Below the pieces are notes generated by a model. It was not told where the DNA came from. It worked only from the letters and a program-made list of their open reading frames with translations, and did not search any database. Shown in pieces: positions 22,393 to 33,402 of a stretch of DNA of 64,000 nt. A program made the position numbers and the translations under genes. The first letter of the stretch is position 1, and the number at the start of each line of letters is the position of its first letter. The stretch comes from Tenebrio molitor. Taxonomy: Eukaryota; Arthropoda; Insecta; Coleoptera; Tenebrionidae. The stretch lies in contig NC_091053.1 in NCBI RefSeq assembly GCF_963966145.1, positions 14,260,001-14,324,000 on the forward strand. Direction: 5' to 3'.

Positions 22393-22615
22393 ACGGTTGG
22401 CTTCAAAAAAAACGAGAACTGTCAGAAAAAGTTCTGTCAAATTTTATTAAATTTTTATAGTTTGAAACAGCCTTTTAGAATTTAGGTTAAAAAACTGCAC
22501 TTATGTGTCAGAAATACTACTGTCAAACAGACACAAATTGACATAAATTGACAAATTAAATTTCCAATTCACATTAGGTCAAATTTCATTTCCCGTTTTT
22601 TTTTGAAGCCAACTG
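22393..22615. mobile_element. Nested TIR element (MITE), TA-flanked
   Basis: The ends cggttggcttcaaaaaaaac and gtttttttttgaagccaact are inverted repeats with TA outside each. It sits inside the composite element 22103-23100. Confidence 0.7.
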
Positions 22616-22732
22616 TACTGCCTCAATAACAGTAACAGGTTACAGTAAAATTAACAGTAACATCACAGAGTAACATCCAACAAGCTGAGTACAAGAATTG
22701 ACAAAACACCAAAATGGATAAAATACAGGGTG

Positions 22733-22985
22733 AGCAACAATAACTGTTTCAGTTGGCAATAAAAAAATTTACATGAAATTTTCAAGACTGTGAATTGTAC
22801 CTATTTCGGTTTGTTTTATTGACACTATTGACAGCTGGTATACATTTCATATTTAAACGTCTTGGTTTTTGTATTCTTTTATTAATAAAATGGTTTTCTC
22901 GTTGGAACATGACATAAAAGTCACCAAAAGTCACCAGAATTTATTGCCAACTCAATCAGTAATTGTTGTTCACACGGTACTTGAA
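22733..22985 (+). pseudogene. Transposase-like N-terminal fragment, copy 1
   Basis: A 250-bp segment nearly identical to 37112-37360 carries ATG and then VFSLEHDIKVTKSHQNLLPT. FSLE-type openings with a short helical segment occur in N-termini of insect transposase-like proteins, but this is too short to assign. The frame then leaves the shared segment. Confidence 0.4.
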
Positions 22986-23195
22986 TTATTTTTTTCGCTA
23001 AGTGTAAGTTTGGTTGCCTATATCGTATGCATTGACTTGTCCATTTCAGAACTGAACATTAGCGTATGTTCAGTAAAATAAAAAACTCACTGTATGTGTA
23101 TTATAGCCAACTTAGTCAAGTTATATCAAACTAATAAAATAGATCGTATCAATTTTGTTACAGTGATGTCTTTTAAATTTAGTAAAATAATAGTT

Positions 23196-23324
23196 ATTTG
23201 TATCACAAGGCCAGAAACTGCACTTTTGCGAGTACGAGTAAGGTTTGGGGGCAGAGGCCGTAGGCCGAGGCCCTCAATTACGAGTACTCGCAAAACAGTT
23301 TTTGGACGTGTGATACACAAGATT
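23196..23324. repeat. CpG-centred hairpin repeat
   Basis: gtatcacaaggccagaaact near the left and gtatcacacgtccaaaaact on the opposite strand at the right pair up, as do gcgagtacgagta and its partner. The apex is aggccgtaggccgaggcc. Both strands are open through it, a symmetry artefact. Confidence 0.6.
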
Positions 23325-23490
23325 TTTTGTGCCGACAATTAATACATTTGTTTGAAAATGTGTTTAATTTTTCATTGTAGGAACTTTTTTTGGTTCCCTT
23401 TTTATGTTGGCAAGGTTACTAGTACTAAATATTTTATTTTATATAATTCTTTTACAATTTGCGCGTGGTAATATAGCCCCATTAAAGAAA

Positions 23491-24516
23491 ATGGATACCC
23501 CAGCACGTATTAAGGAAGCTGCGGAAATGGCAATTAATAATTCATTGCTCCAAAAATCCATGAAGAGGTATTGACAAGAACATGATATATTTATGAAATG
23601 GGCCGAAGACAATGATGTCACCATCTACAATGAGTATGTTTTACTTGCATATTTTCAAGCCAAGTCTCAAAATTTAAAATCATCCACACTGTGGTCGATT
23701 TATTCAATGTTGAAGTCAACTCTTAATATTAAACAGAACATCAATATTAAAAACTACTCAAAACTCATTGCTTTTTTAAAACGAACGAAAGACGGATATG
23801 TGGCAAAAAAATCCAGAATATTAGAAATCGAAAAGTTTATAAATGAGGCACCAGATGAGACTTACCTTCTGATGAAAGTTAGTGTTTTGATGTTAGTATT
23901 TTTTCCAAATTTTGAAGTCTTTTTTTAGGTGGCTTTAATAATAGGCATGTGCGCGGCATGTCGTAGACATGAACTTGCAAGTTTAAAAGTTGACGAAGTG
24001 AAGGTTCGTGATGATGTCATCGTCATATCCATCCTAGAAACAAAACAAAAAGACCAAGAACAAACTGCATCACCGAACCATTGTGGATCGGATTAATCAA
24101 GAAATATATCTCTTTAAGGCCACCAAATCTAGAACTTCGACGCTTTTTTCTATATTATGCAAATAATAAGTGTACAAGGCAGCCTGTGGGTATTCATTCT
24201 TTCGGGAAAATGCCATCCAAGACTGCCGCACTGGAAAAGCACTGCAGTCGCCGAAGGGTACATTGAGGATTCACTTAAGGCCAAAATAGCCCTAGCCAAC
24301 CAGTTAGTTGGACGAAATACTTCTTCATTTCCAGCAGCTGTGGCATCTACATCCAGTTCAAGTTTTCAAAATATTGTAAACGAGCATCAAGAGAACACAC
24401 AAGCTGTGATTTCAGAAGGTTTAACAACAAATCGTTCCGTGGTGCATACAAGATTTTATTTTTTACTATACGTGTTCTTTAAAAAAAAAATTGGCATCTT
24501 TGCAATTATGAATTGA
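23491..24516 (+). pseudogene. Tyrosine recombinase-like gene (Crypton/DUF3504 type), broken
   Basis: It starts MDTPARIKEAAEMAINNSLL, has an in-frame stop after KRY, then continues MKWAEDNDVTIYNEYVLLAY and KSSTLWSIYSMLKSTL. A 51-bp intron (23878-23928, GT...TTTTTTAG) is followed by VALIIGMCAACRRHELASL, the catalytic Arg box of tyrosine recombinases. The frame shifts near 24080 into KKYISLRPPN and CTRQPVGIHSFGKMPSK. A deletion near 24222 joins directly to WKSTAVAEGYIEDSLKAKIA. There the Tyr of GYIEDS is the expected nucleophile, but the H-x-x-R segment before it is gone. Such genes are repeated in insect genomes and are related to Crypton-type elements. This copy cannot make an active enzyme. 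Confidence 0.75.
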
Positions 24517-25012
24517 TGAGGGCGTTATGAATTCATTACGCCCGCTTATTCTTATTACGCCCTGTTATTATTTTCCGGTTGTTATGGACATGTTTACGTA
24601 TTTCGTGTCCTAGGAGTTATCATGCAATTATACTAAAGTGAAAAATAACAGCTATTTATGCACCAAGGGCGTTACAACGATGATTACGCCCGGAGAACGA
24701 TGAATCCAGCTCGAGGGCTTTAGCCCGAGAGATGGATATCGTTCGATGGGCGTAATCATTCGGTGACGCCGTGGTGCATACAAGATTTTATTTTTCACTA
24801 TACGTGTTCTTAAAAAAAAAAAAAATTGGCATCTTTGCAATTATGAATTGATGAGGGCGTTATGAATTCATTACGCCCGCTTATTCTTATTACGCCCGCT
24901 TATTCCTATTACGCCCTGTTTTATTCCCCGGTTGTTATGGACATGTTTACGTATTTCGTATCCCAGGAGTTATCATGCAATTATACTAAAGTGAAAAATA
25001 AACGTATTTATG
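24438..25012. repeat. Tandem duplication of the recombinase-gene 3' end
   Basis: 24438-24660 and 24770-25012 are near copies: cgtggtgcatacaagatttt, a poly-A run, attggcatctttgcaatt, ggcgttatgaattcattacg and aggagttatcatgcaattat. A spacer (24661-24769) forms a CpG hairpin with arms ggcgttac...gattacgccc and gggcgtaatcattc...gacgcc. Confidence 0.85.
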
Positions 25013-25287
25013 TTATCTCTTTACTTGATATGTTGGACTTTAGTAAATAGTAACCAGTTAAAATAAAGTACAAAGTGATCAAAAAGAATCCAAATCAGAG
25101 CAAGCGTTGCAAATTATCGGTCATATCGTAGCAAAATCATATGCAAATAAGCGGTAAAAACATGGGCGTAGACAATTTATGGTCTCAAACGCTACTTAAT
25201 AAAAAATGATACCTTATGATTATGAATTTTAGACGTTGGAATTATAATTGTGCATTTCGTCGTCTACACTAGCAAAGCATGTAACTC
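25013..25287. other. Spacer before the hairpin
   Basis: AT-rich, with no gene or repeat that I recognise. Confidence 0.4.
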
Positions 25288-25495
25288 CAAAATGCAAAAT
25301 TTTACAGGAGCAACAATAAACTGTAGGTAGGTACCAGAAACAAAATTGCATTCTGCTAACCGGCGAGTTCACCTGGATACAAGAAACTGAATGAGGTTTC
25401 TTGTATCCAGGAGAACTCGCCGGTTAGCAGAATGCAATTTTGTTTCTGGTACCTACCTACAGTTTATTGTTGCTCCTGTAAAATTTTGCATTTTG
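25288..25495. repeat. Near-perfect 100+100 bp inverted repeat
   Basis: The left arm 25288-25387 and right arm 25396-25495 are reverse complements. I see one mismatch, inside gagttcacctgg versus gagttctcctgg. The loop is 8 bp (tgaatgag). It has no protein frame of note. A transcript would fold into a long duplex suitable for Dicer-2 endo-siRNA or a miRNA-like precursor. Confidence 0.95.
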
Positions 25496-26275
25496 ATAAA
25501 TTATCAAGGAACATCCCTCAACTTCCATAAGGTGTTTAAGACAGCAAGTTAAATTGTGTTATGGCACTTATCAGAAAATTTTTAAAAAGGATATTAATGT
25601 GTTTCCCTTTGTGTGTTGCAAGAAATAAAACCCACACATTATCCTAAACAAATTGACAGCTTCATAAGGGTTTTTGAAATTATGAGAGGTGAGTTTGATT
25701 CTGTCTGGACCACTATGGAGAACATTTTGAGCAGTTTTTTTGAAAAGTTTTTTTTTTGACCTTGGAGTAATTTAAATGTTTTAAACACTGCTAGAAAAGA
25801 TAGAAGTAAGTTCTCAATTACCCAAAAATTAGAGAATAATAATTTTGCACTTTTCTTACAGAAAACAACAAAACAAAGAATTGTGAAAAATAATTATTTT
25901 TAAAATTTTGTAACTAAAGATTATGTGCCTTATGAAGGAATTTTGTGTAACTGTGTGTTTTTTCCTTAATCAATAATAAATGATAATTAATTATAACTTT
26001 CTTTTAAACCTATTATTCATGAGTTACAAAAAATGTATAGACATTTAATAATTGATTTTTGAGAGGTGGGCAACCAACAAAACGAGTGTGCACAGCAAGT
26101 AAATAAAAGCGTCTGATTCATGTTGAAATCCGTTTCGATAAAACAAAAGCACTCTTGATTTGGTTTCTTGTTGATCATTCTGTACGTAGAAACGTTACAC
26201 TATAACATTTTTGAAAAGTTGACATAACTACGACGTTTTGCTGTCCTACATAGTTTTCAATGAATTCGATAGTAC
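25496..26275. other. AT-rich spacer
   Basis: Nothing convincing. A short plus-strand stretch at about 25650-25760 (SFIRVFEIMRGEFDSVWTTM) looks protein-like but has no family match and no supporting frame around it. Confidence 0.35.
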
Positions 26276-26596
26276 CTACTATGTCGGCCAAAAAATTTTG
26301 GGCGTCACTTTCTTGACATTCAAATAAAGTGTAAATAAACCTTTAGGAATCGTAACTCCACTTTCGATTCTTGTCATTTTGACAATCAATTTAAACTGTT
26401 TGAAGCTCAGATATTCGAAAAATCCGACATGAATGAACAAAATTAGAGCAATCGTACATAGATAACCTGAGGTAAACGTTCTGTGTAGTAACGTTCATAG
26501 TCAAGACGGTAATCATGATGACAATAAAGTACGGATTACAATTTTTTTTTTTTGAATTGACACAATGACGGCCAAAATTTTTTGGTCGGCATAGTA
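26276..26596. mobile_element. TIR element (MITE), ~320 bp
   Basis: The ends actatgtcggccaaaaaatt and the reverse complement of actatgccgaccaaaaaatt pair over ~30 bp. The inner text (gggcgtcactttcttgacat / aattgacacaatgacggcc) resembles the ends of the Tc1 element at 40531-42115, so it is probably a related non-autonomous copy. Confidence 0.75.
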
Positions 26597-26797
26597 CAGT
26601 CGCGAGCAATAAATTATGGTCGTCAAGGTCATTCTTTAACGCAATCAAAAATGCTCCATTGTAGTTTTACAATGTTTAGTTTAGACTGTTTAGTCGTAAA
26701 TATCATAACCTATCATCATGTTGTGTGACATTGTCATTTTTTTCTGAATTTTTTGACACTTTGTTGACGTGGGGAAAATTTATTGCTCGCGACAGTA
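26595..26797. mobile_element. TIR element (MITE), ~200 bp, abutting the previous one
   Basis: tacagtcgcgagcaataaat at the left matches atttattgctcgcgacagta at the right. It begins exactly where the previous MITE ends. A damaged copy of its interior is at 31990-32100. Confidence 0.8.
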
Positions 26798-27186
26798 CAT
26801 ACGATGTATTATTACCAGTCTAGACTGTGAAACAAATTTTGAAATAATAAGTTTAAGAGATGTTATATTAATTTCAAATATGAAGTAATAATAAATAATT
26901 AATTCAAATTTTTGCTAAAATTGAATTTTATTTAGAGGTAAGTATCTACAAAATTATAGTGAAACAATATACATAACTAATATCAATAATACTGCATTTT
27001 TGCATCCTTTACTTGCACTATTGTGTAGCATCCTGCACAGTATTCTTCCAAAATCTTTTAATTTTCGTTCCATCACTGAGTTTATAAAACCTAATGAAAA
27101 GTCTATCTCTTTATCTTGGATGATTTCTCTTAAAAATGCAAACTATAAAACCACCTCTACAACTAAATTAACTACATATTATATAG

Positions 27187-27379
27187 TCTGTACGTTTATA
27201 GATTGCACGTTTTTAAATTCTAGTTCCAAAACATAACGCAGTGAAAAATACTAAATTATCCATCTCAATTGTTTCACGTTACATAGAAAACAGTTGTAAC
27301 CTGGCAGATTAATTCCCGCCACACTTGTCTCTGTGCCTGTCTTCTGTCAAAAAACCTGCAATCTATCAGCGTACAGAGT
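27187..27379. mobile_element. TIR element, family E, copy 1
   Basis: The ends are ctgtacgtttatagattgca and the reverse complement of tgcaatctatcagcgtacag. The interior contains ttaaattctagttccaaaac. Other copies are 37558-37708 and 39443-39629, all beside zinc-finger family 1 genes. Confidence 0.75.
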
Positions 27380-27559
27380 TTACCACCACCTACAGAAGCA
27401 TCCACAATTATCCCAAAAAACAAGTTATATTAGTTAATTAAATAAATTATTAACAATAATTGATGCAGATTGAATTAACAGCAACAAATTATTATTTCAA
27501 ATGTTTCACTAATTAAAGCTTATTAATCTTATTATCCTGAACCTAACTACGAATTCCTT

Positions 27560-28400
27560 TATACTAGAAAGCATTATTTTTCCCAACCAGTTTCCATTCT
27601 TTAACTTGCATTGCAATAGCAATCATTTCATCAAGGTCTTTCCATTTTCAATGTTGATTTTTTTCTTGAAGTAACTTGAGTAAATTTAGTGTTTCCAATT
27701 TATTAATTGTACTCCTCCCAGCGTCCGTTAAAATTCTGTTCTTCAATATACCGGACTAGTTTTTCCACAATTTCTTATTGCTTAAACATTCAGTTCTTAA
27801 TTCCCTATCATGTTCAGCATAAGTTTCCACAAAATCTCCATATACTTTCCCTAAAATAAAGTAATAATGAAAATATAATCAAAAATAAATCAATCAAATC
27901 GTACCTTCAGAAAAATTCGCAATTAATCTTAATCGAACAAACTCCATTCATTTTTATGCTGCCATCTGAATTCCATACATTTTTAGTCCACTTACTCTTG
28001 AATCCTAGACATTTAGTACATACTTAAGCAAAATTATTATATTTTACAGAAACCAGCTGAATCACTTCTATTGCAATAATACTTGTTGCAAATATTCTTA
28101 TACTCTGAAATTTTTTACAATACATATTTGGTGTCTAATCTTTCCAATGCAATCCAATTCTCAAAATCTTCTATTGTAGGAGAGGAGATTTTATTGATTT
28201 TTCTTCCTTCACTTTAATGTTATGCTGACCTACAATGTCTATTGTTAAAAAAGCATACGATGCAAAACTTACCTTTTCTTCTTTATGGTAAAGTGAACAG
28301 AAGATATGAGTACGAGAATTTGACCATTTTGACTGTTCCTTTTGTTGTTGTTCTTGAATCCTTTTCAGATGCCAATTTCTTGTGGAATTATCTACCTACA
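27560..28400 (-). pseudogene. Decayed multi-exon gene, possibly MULE/FLYWCH-type
   Basis: Minus-strand fragments in changing frames look protein-like: RIQEQQQKEQSKWSNSR to YHKEEK, ending at a GTAAGT donor; ENWIALERLDTKYV; YYCNRSDSAGF; TKCLGFKSKWTKN with NSDGSIKMNGVCSIKIN. After TTATTTTAG come YGDFVETYAEHDRELRTECL and ILTDAGRSTINKLETLNLL. The CNRS ... GS-K-NG-CSIKI spacing recalls Zn-binding N-terminal domains of MULE-type transposases. Several stops and shifts show it is dead. The family call is tentative. Confidence 0.4.
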
Positions 28401-28754
28401 ATCGGCAACAAATAAGCTACTATGCCAAAATTTGCAACTTCAAATAACAAAAATAATTAAGATTGCTATTTTGCTGCAAAGCGATTGAAAATCAATCGGT
28501 TTGAATATTTCCAATATCTCGATTTGAGGTTAGAAAGCATCAGTATCAGTGCATGTATTTATTTTATTCTATGGTGCAAGGTGCAACTGACGGTGACGGA
28601 TGACGATGACAGTGACTGATGCTGATGACCTGTGCTGATGACACAACTGGCAATTGGCTACACTTGCAGAGTTATTGCGGATGCGCTAGAGACATTTTGA
28701 AATTTTTGATTAGTTATGGCCGTTTGGCCATGTCAGAAATCTGGCCGCACTGTG

Positions 28755-28935
28755 TACTCTTTTTTTCTACCCGCCTTTTTTACTTGCGAGGTTAGAATGA
28801 GTTGAAGTTACAATTTCTCTATGTTCTTCGCATGATACGTACGTACTTACGTGTTTTTAAAACAGTTTTAATGTGCTAAGTGTTGATTTAGAATAATAAG
28901 CGTATAATAGATATCTACAATAAGTTTATAGTGCA
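28755..28935 (+). promoter_or_regulatory. Shared 5' flank of zinc-finger family 1, copy 1
   Basis: This sequence is repeated at 37868-38029 ahead of the second family 1 gene: cccgcctttt-tacttgc, aatttctctatgttctt, gcatgatacgtac, aataataagcgta. It ends at tagtgcaATG. It probably covers the promoter and 5' UTR of both. No clear TATA box was seen. Confidence 0.45.
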
Positions 28936-30519
28936 ATGGCCAGTTTAGATACCCACAATAAAGTGAAACCCGCTCCAACAAAATTAAAACGGTTTACGTG
29001 TGATCAGTGTGAATACAAATCCGGAGAAAAGCGAAATTTACAACAACATAAACTTTTACGTCACACGCCCGTCGATGAAATAGAATGGTTTAAGTGTGAT
29101 GAATGTGATTGTGAATATAAAACTAAACTAGCGGGAAATTTAAAAAACCATAAACTTTACCGACACACGTCCGTCAGTGAAATAGAATGGTTTAAGTGTG
29201 ATGAATGTGATTACAAAACTAACCAAAAGAGACATTTAAAAAGACATAAACGTTTACAACACACGCCTGTCGATGAAATAAAATGGTTTAAGTGCGGTGA
29301 CTGTGAATTTAAAACTAAAAACAAACTAAATTTAAAAAATCATGTTTTACGACACAAGTCCGTCGATGAAATAGAATGGTTTAAGTGTGATAAATGTGAA
29401 TATAAAGCTAAATACAAGAGTTATTTAACAAAACATAAACTTTCACGACACACGTCCGCCGATGAAATAGAATGGTTTAAGTGTGATTACAGTGAGTGTG
29501 AATATAAAACTAAACAAGCGGGAGATTTAAAAAGACATAAACTCTTACGACACACGCCCGTCGATGAAGTAGAATTGTTTAAGTGTGGTGAATGTAAATT
29601 TGAAACTAAACACAAGCCACAATTAAAAAAACATAAACTCCGACACACGCCCGTCGATCAAATAAAATGGTTTAAGTGTGGTGAATGTAAATATAAAACT
29701 AAAGAAGCCGGATATTTAAAAAAACATAAACTCTTCCGACACACGCCCATCGATGAAGTACAATGGTTTGAGTGCTATAAATGTGGATATAAGTCTAAAC
29801 AAAAAACGGTTTTAAAAACACACATATTGACGAAACACATGTCTGCTAGTGAAAAAGAGTGGTTTGAGTGTCACTTTTGTGAATATAAAACTAAACAACT
29901 GAGGATTTTAAGAACGCATGAATTTGTAAAGCATACATCTGGCAAAAATGTAAAATTGTTTAAATGTGATCAATGTGAATATATAACTAAACACAGGAGT
30001 AATTTAACAAGACATAAACTTATACGACACACGCATGTCGATGAAATAGAATGGTTTAAGTGTGATGAATGTGAATTCAAAACTAAATTCAAAGGAAGTT
30101 TAAAAATACATAAACTTGTACGACACACGCCCGTCGACAAAATAGAATGGTTTCAATGTGATGAATGTGAATATAAAACTAAACAAGCGGGAGATTTAAA
30201 AAAACATAAACTTTTACGACATAGGCCCGTCGGTGAAACAGAATGGTTTAAGTGTAATGAATGTGAATATAAAGCTAAATACAAGAGTTATTTAACAAAA
30301 CATAAACTTGCACAACACACGCCCCTCGATGGAGCACTATGGTTCAAGTGTAGTCGATGTGAATACAAAACTAAACAAACAGGAACTTTAAAAACTCACA
30401 TATTTACAAAACATCCACCTTCCAAAAAAATACGATTGTTTAAATGTGATAAATGTGATTATAAATCTGAACAAATAGAAAGTGTAAAAGCTCACATGTT
30501 AACAACACACGTGTTCTAG
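28936..30519 (+). CDS. C2H2 zinc-finger protein, family 1, 16 fingers
   Basis: Intron-free frame of 527 residues. After an 18-19 residue leader (MASLDTHNKVKPAPTKL) it is entirely C2H2 fingers: 16 by count, mostly C-x2-C-x12-H-x4-H, with two using C-x4-C (CDECDC, CDYSEC). Linkers are 10 residues between His and the next Cys (TPVDEIEWFK type) instead of the classical seven (TGEKP type). The repeat unit is thus 32 residues, 96 bp. The position after the second Cys is usually x-Y-K-T, as in CTCF-like fingers, with variable helix residues. There is no ZAD, BTB or KRAB-like domain. It is probably a nuclear DNA- or RNA-binding protein; the target is unknown. The last finger ends two residues before the stop. 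The paralog is at 38030. Confidence 0.9.
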   Translation: MASLDTHNKVKPAPTKLKRFTCDQCEYKSGEKRNLQQHKLLRHTPVDEIEWFKCDECDCEYKTKLAGNLKNHKLYRHTSVSEIEWFKCDECDYKTNQKRHLKRHKRLQHTPVDEIKWFKCGDCEFKTKNKLNLKNHVLRHKSVDEIEWFKCDKCEYKAKYKSYLTKHKLSRHTSADEIEWFKCDYSECEYKTKQAGDLKRHKLLRHTPVDEVELFKCGECKFETKHKPQLKKHKLRHTPVDQIKWFKCGECKYKTKEAGYLKKHKLFRHTPIDEVQWFECYKCGYKSKQKTVLKTHILTKHMSASEKEWFECHFCEYKTKQLRILRTHEFVKHTSGKNVKLFKCDQCEYITKHRSNLTRHKLIRHTHVDEIEWFKCDECEFKTKFKGSLKIHKLVRHTPVDKIEWFQCDECEYKTKQAGDLKKHKLLRHRPVGETEWFKCNECEYKAKYKSYLTKHKLAQHTPLDGALWFKCSRCEYKTKQTGTLKTHIFTKHPPSKKIRLFKCDKCDYKSEQIESVKAHMLTTHVF

Positions 30520-31129
30520 TAAAATGAAATGTAGACGAAACAAAGAAAAACATTTAAAGTGCACCTACTTCAAAATTCTCTTGTCAAGTAGGGTGGTTTA
30601 AATGTAGCTTCAGATAAAGCAGTAAGAAAACGTTGTAATTAGGGTTAGGTTAGGGTTATGTAAGATTAGCTTAAGAATGTTTAGATAGATAGATATATTT
30701 TTCGAAAATTAAACGTAAAATGAAAGAATCCTTATATGTACACTTCTATTAAAAAAAAAGCGTACACGTATTAAGGGCTAGTGTAGTAAAATAAATTTAA
30801 TCGTTTGTGAAAATTGCTTTTATAAACTCTATAAATCTTTAAATTGTAGTTGTTAAATTGCTGAGAGTTGCCTTTTCTATAAATTTATGTATAAAAGTTT
30901 GAGTTGTGTTTGTAGTATGTATTTGGTAATGCTTGTTTAATAAATAAGGCAAAAAAATTACACACTTTAAAATCTCTGAAAAATACATCGATAAAATCCA
31001 GCTATGCTATCAGCAGATGTTTAGTTTCAGGTTTCTAAGTAACAACAATTAAATTAAATTAAAAGATAGGTTTACAATATTACAATTTAGCCAAAATTGG
31101 GCTCACTACTTGTACGCTTTTTTTCTGAA
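30520..31129. other. 3' flank of zinc-finger family 1, copy 1
   Basis: 30520-30730 aligns with the 3' flank of the second gene (39248-39440). AATAAA-type signals occur near 30790 and 30942. The other copy carries a MITE at the point that here reads gatagatagatatatttttc. No gene follows. Confidence 0.5.
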
Positions 31130-31535
31130 CAGAACTGTACTTACTGAAAGTTGTTTTCGGTATATTTAACTTATGTATTAATATTCGATTCTTTGCCGTG
31201 TGCATAGTACTATTGCGATCATTAAATTTAAACCATTTTGTTTTGTGGGTGGTAAGTAATCAGGCCACCCCTGGTCTTATTGCCTCATTATTTGACTCTT
31301 AAAAACATTTAAAAAATATAATCTGTAATATTCAATAAGACAACACTAAACTGTGTTATAATAATCTTATATTATTTTCTAGGTTGTTTTTTTTTTACCT
31401 TTTCTTTTCACTTTTATCGTTATTTATGTATATGCCTGAATATTATATTTCTATACATTACTTATTATTTGTTACCCTTTGTGGACTGTTTTGTTCTTGG
31501 GTTAATAAAAGCTTTATTAAAAAAAAAAAAAAAAT
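31130..31535 (+). mobile_element. 3' end of a poly-A retroelement or retrocopy
   Basis: An AT-rich stretch ends ttgggttaataaaagcttta followed by a pure A run to about 31535. A polyadenylation signal plus encoded poly-A tail marks a reverse-transcribed 3' end. No coding part is visible, so it is either a severely 5'-truncated non-LTR element or a retrocopy. Confidence 0.5.
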
Positions 31536-31537
31536 TT

Positions 31538-31715
31538 GTTACACAGTCTAGGACTGGTTTAAAAATCTATGAGGGGCATGGTGACCAACTCAATAGACCG
31601 GGACCAATGGCTTAACGTGACTTCCGAATCACGAGACAGAATATAGCCTTTTTTTTTAATTATTTTAAATTTCGCCCTGGGTCGGAATCGAACCCGCGAC
31701 CCTCATTGCAATATT
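31538..31715 (-). mobile_element. tRNA-derived SINE
   Basis: On the minus strand it begins with gggtcgcgggttcgattccg, a T-arm/B-box (GGTTCGATTCC). It runs through a tract containing gtcacgttaagccattggtc to the ttgttacacag end. The body is shared with 6400-6480. It adjoins the poly-A tail of the neighbouring retroelement. Confidence 0.7.
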
Positions 31716-31959
31716 TTTATTTAAGTTATTTTTATACTTACTTTTATTTGCATCTAAAATTAGATCAAAACTTACGCTTTGGCTTTTTATTTTATAAAAC
31801 ACCAACTGATGTTACCACAACGACCATTCTTGCTATACAACTTATTCTTCCTTCTAGAAGATGGTAGCACCCTATTTTGAAGGAGATAAGAACGCAGTTT
31901 TTAAAATATAGGGGTGGCCTTGTTACCCCGGGTGGCCCCATTGCCCGGTTTCCCTACTG

Positions 31960-32359
31960 TCGCGAGCGTAGAGGAAGTCACGAGCAAAAAAAAAACTGGT
32001 CGTCAAAATCATGATTTGACGCAATGGAAAATACTCCATTGTAAAACGGACGTAAATATCATAATTCATAATCATAACCTATCATCTTGTTGTATGACAT
32101 TTACGTGGAGGGAGAAAAGACTGGAGATGGCATTTCCTATGCTTCCTATGTTAAAAATCCGAACCCTCTAAAAGCACGTGCAACAACCTTTTATGACCCA
32201 GTCCACAATGCGCTAGATAAAGAAGCACAATGCGCCTGGAAGGAAGGCGAAGGAAGCGATTGGCCTAGCGTCTATATTCAGATTTTATGACTCTGTAGTT
32301 TTCGCGGGCCGGTACACTTATTTGAATTAGTGCCATCTCCAGTCTTTTCTCCCTCCACG
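31960..32359. mobile_element. MITE inside a damaged MITE
   Basis: 31960-32103 is a partial copy of the 26595-26797 element (gtcgcgag, gacgcaatg, cataacctatcatcttgttg). It is interrupted at 32104 by a second element, 32104-32359. The second element's ends (cgtggagggagaaaagactg and partner) are ~30 bp inverted repeats. The small frames here are not genes. Confidence 0.75.
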
Positions 32360-33402
32360 GACATTTAGGTATTAATATTATTAATTAATTAATTTTGCGT
32401 GCAACCGTATGCGAAATGAGCACTTCGCATACCGAGAACAGGCTGCGAAATTCAATTTCGCAGCCGTTGCCTTGACGACAGTCGTAAAAGTAAGCATGTG
32501 GCGTTCAATATAATCGGTGTTTATTTCTAGCAAACTAACTAATTAAATACAAGTCACAAAAAGTAAGGAGTGTATCTAGGAGAGAGGTTAGAGCAGCTGA
32601 GTCCCTCCGAAAGCAAAGTTTCTTGTAAATGCTGGCTGGGTGTTGATCTTTTGTAAGCGTCGGTTGGCGTTCTCTCGATGGTGTGGTGTCTTCGGGAACG
32701 GTTGACTAGTGGGGGCTGTGAGGGAGGACAGATGATGCAACTTATAACATAATTTAACATTTACCTTCCACAATAAATTAATTCCATTAAGTAAGCCAAT
32801 ACAACGTTTTCCGACACCGTTTTCACATTCTTCTTGTAACGCCAGTCTCTAAAATCGCTGTAACGATTTTTCAGGTTTCAAATGCGACACTGCACAATTT
32901 ATAATATTCTTTAAATCTGGATGATTAGGTACAAGAAACTGAAACATCGTAATTTTCTTCCGACATTTCTACAATTTTTTTCAAAATGAATTGTTTTATT
33001 TATGTCGTTTCTATAGCGACGTGGCGACATGTGAGCCGACTTTATTTTTATTGACAGCGAAGGAAATTTTACTTGTTCATTTTATAATTACAAATTTTCT
33101 GTTGCACACAAAATGTTGTGTACACCATGGCTGCGAAATCCTTTGACGACCTTGAGATTGTCTTGCCTCGGCCTAAACGCCTCGGCCACAATGTTCCTCT
33201 CGGTACGTCAAAGAACGATTTCGCATCCTTGGTATACAAATAACTATTTTTGACACTGTTGACATGGGCATAATCAGGCAGGGCATTTTTTTAATTCGTG
33301 ACAATCTATCAAAAAAAAAAAACGGGAACTGTCACTGCGTTCTGCAGCCAATCTACCAGTCGCAGCACATAAAACTTCATTTTTGCTCCTCATAACATAA
33401 TA
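32360..33402. other. Spacer with palindromes
   Basis: No gene. 32441-32465 is a perfect palindrome (ggctgcgaaatt-c-aatttcgcagcc). 33127-33240 is a ~105 bp near-palindrome (gctgcgaaatcctttgacg / cgtcaaagaacgatttcgc) with a cctcggcctaaacgcctcgg apex. A second copy of that repeat lies at 63300-63397. Confidence 0.55.

Larger units (their letters stand above)
22103..23100. mobile_element. Composite TIR element, ~1 kb, ~95-bp arms
   Basis: 22103-22203 and 23000-23100 are inverted copies (acatacagtaagttttttat outward; aggcaaccaaacttac inward). A complete short relative is 52149-52289. Inside are a second MITE (22393-22615) and 22733-22985, which is also found at 37112-37360. Confidence 0.7.

Noticed and set aside
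30636..30660. Telomere-like ttagggttaggttaggg (also near 39380)
   Set aside because: Only about three imperfect units, present in both copies of a duplicated gene flank. It is inherited 3' sequence, not a telomere repeat array.
31914..32290. Plus-strand frames of 67-85 codons
   Set aside because: They span the borders of one MITE inserted into another and have no protein character.
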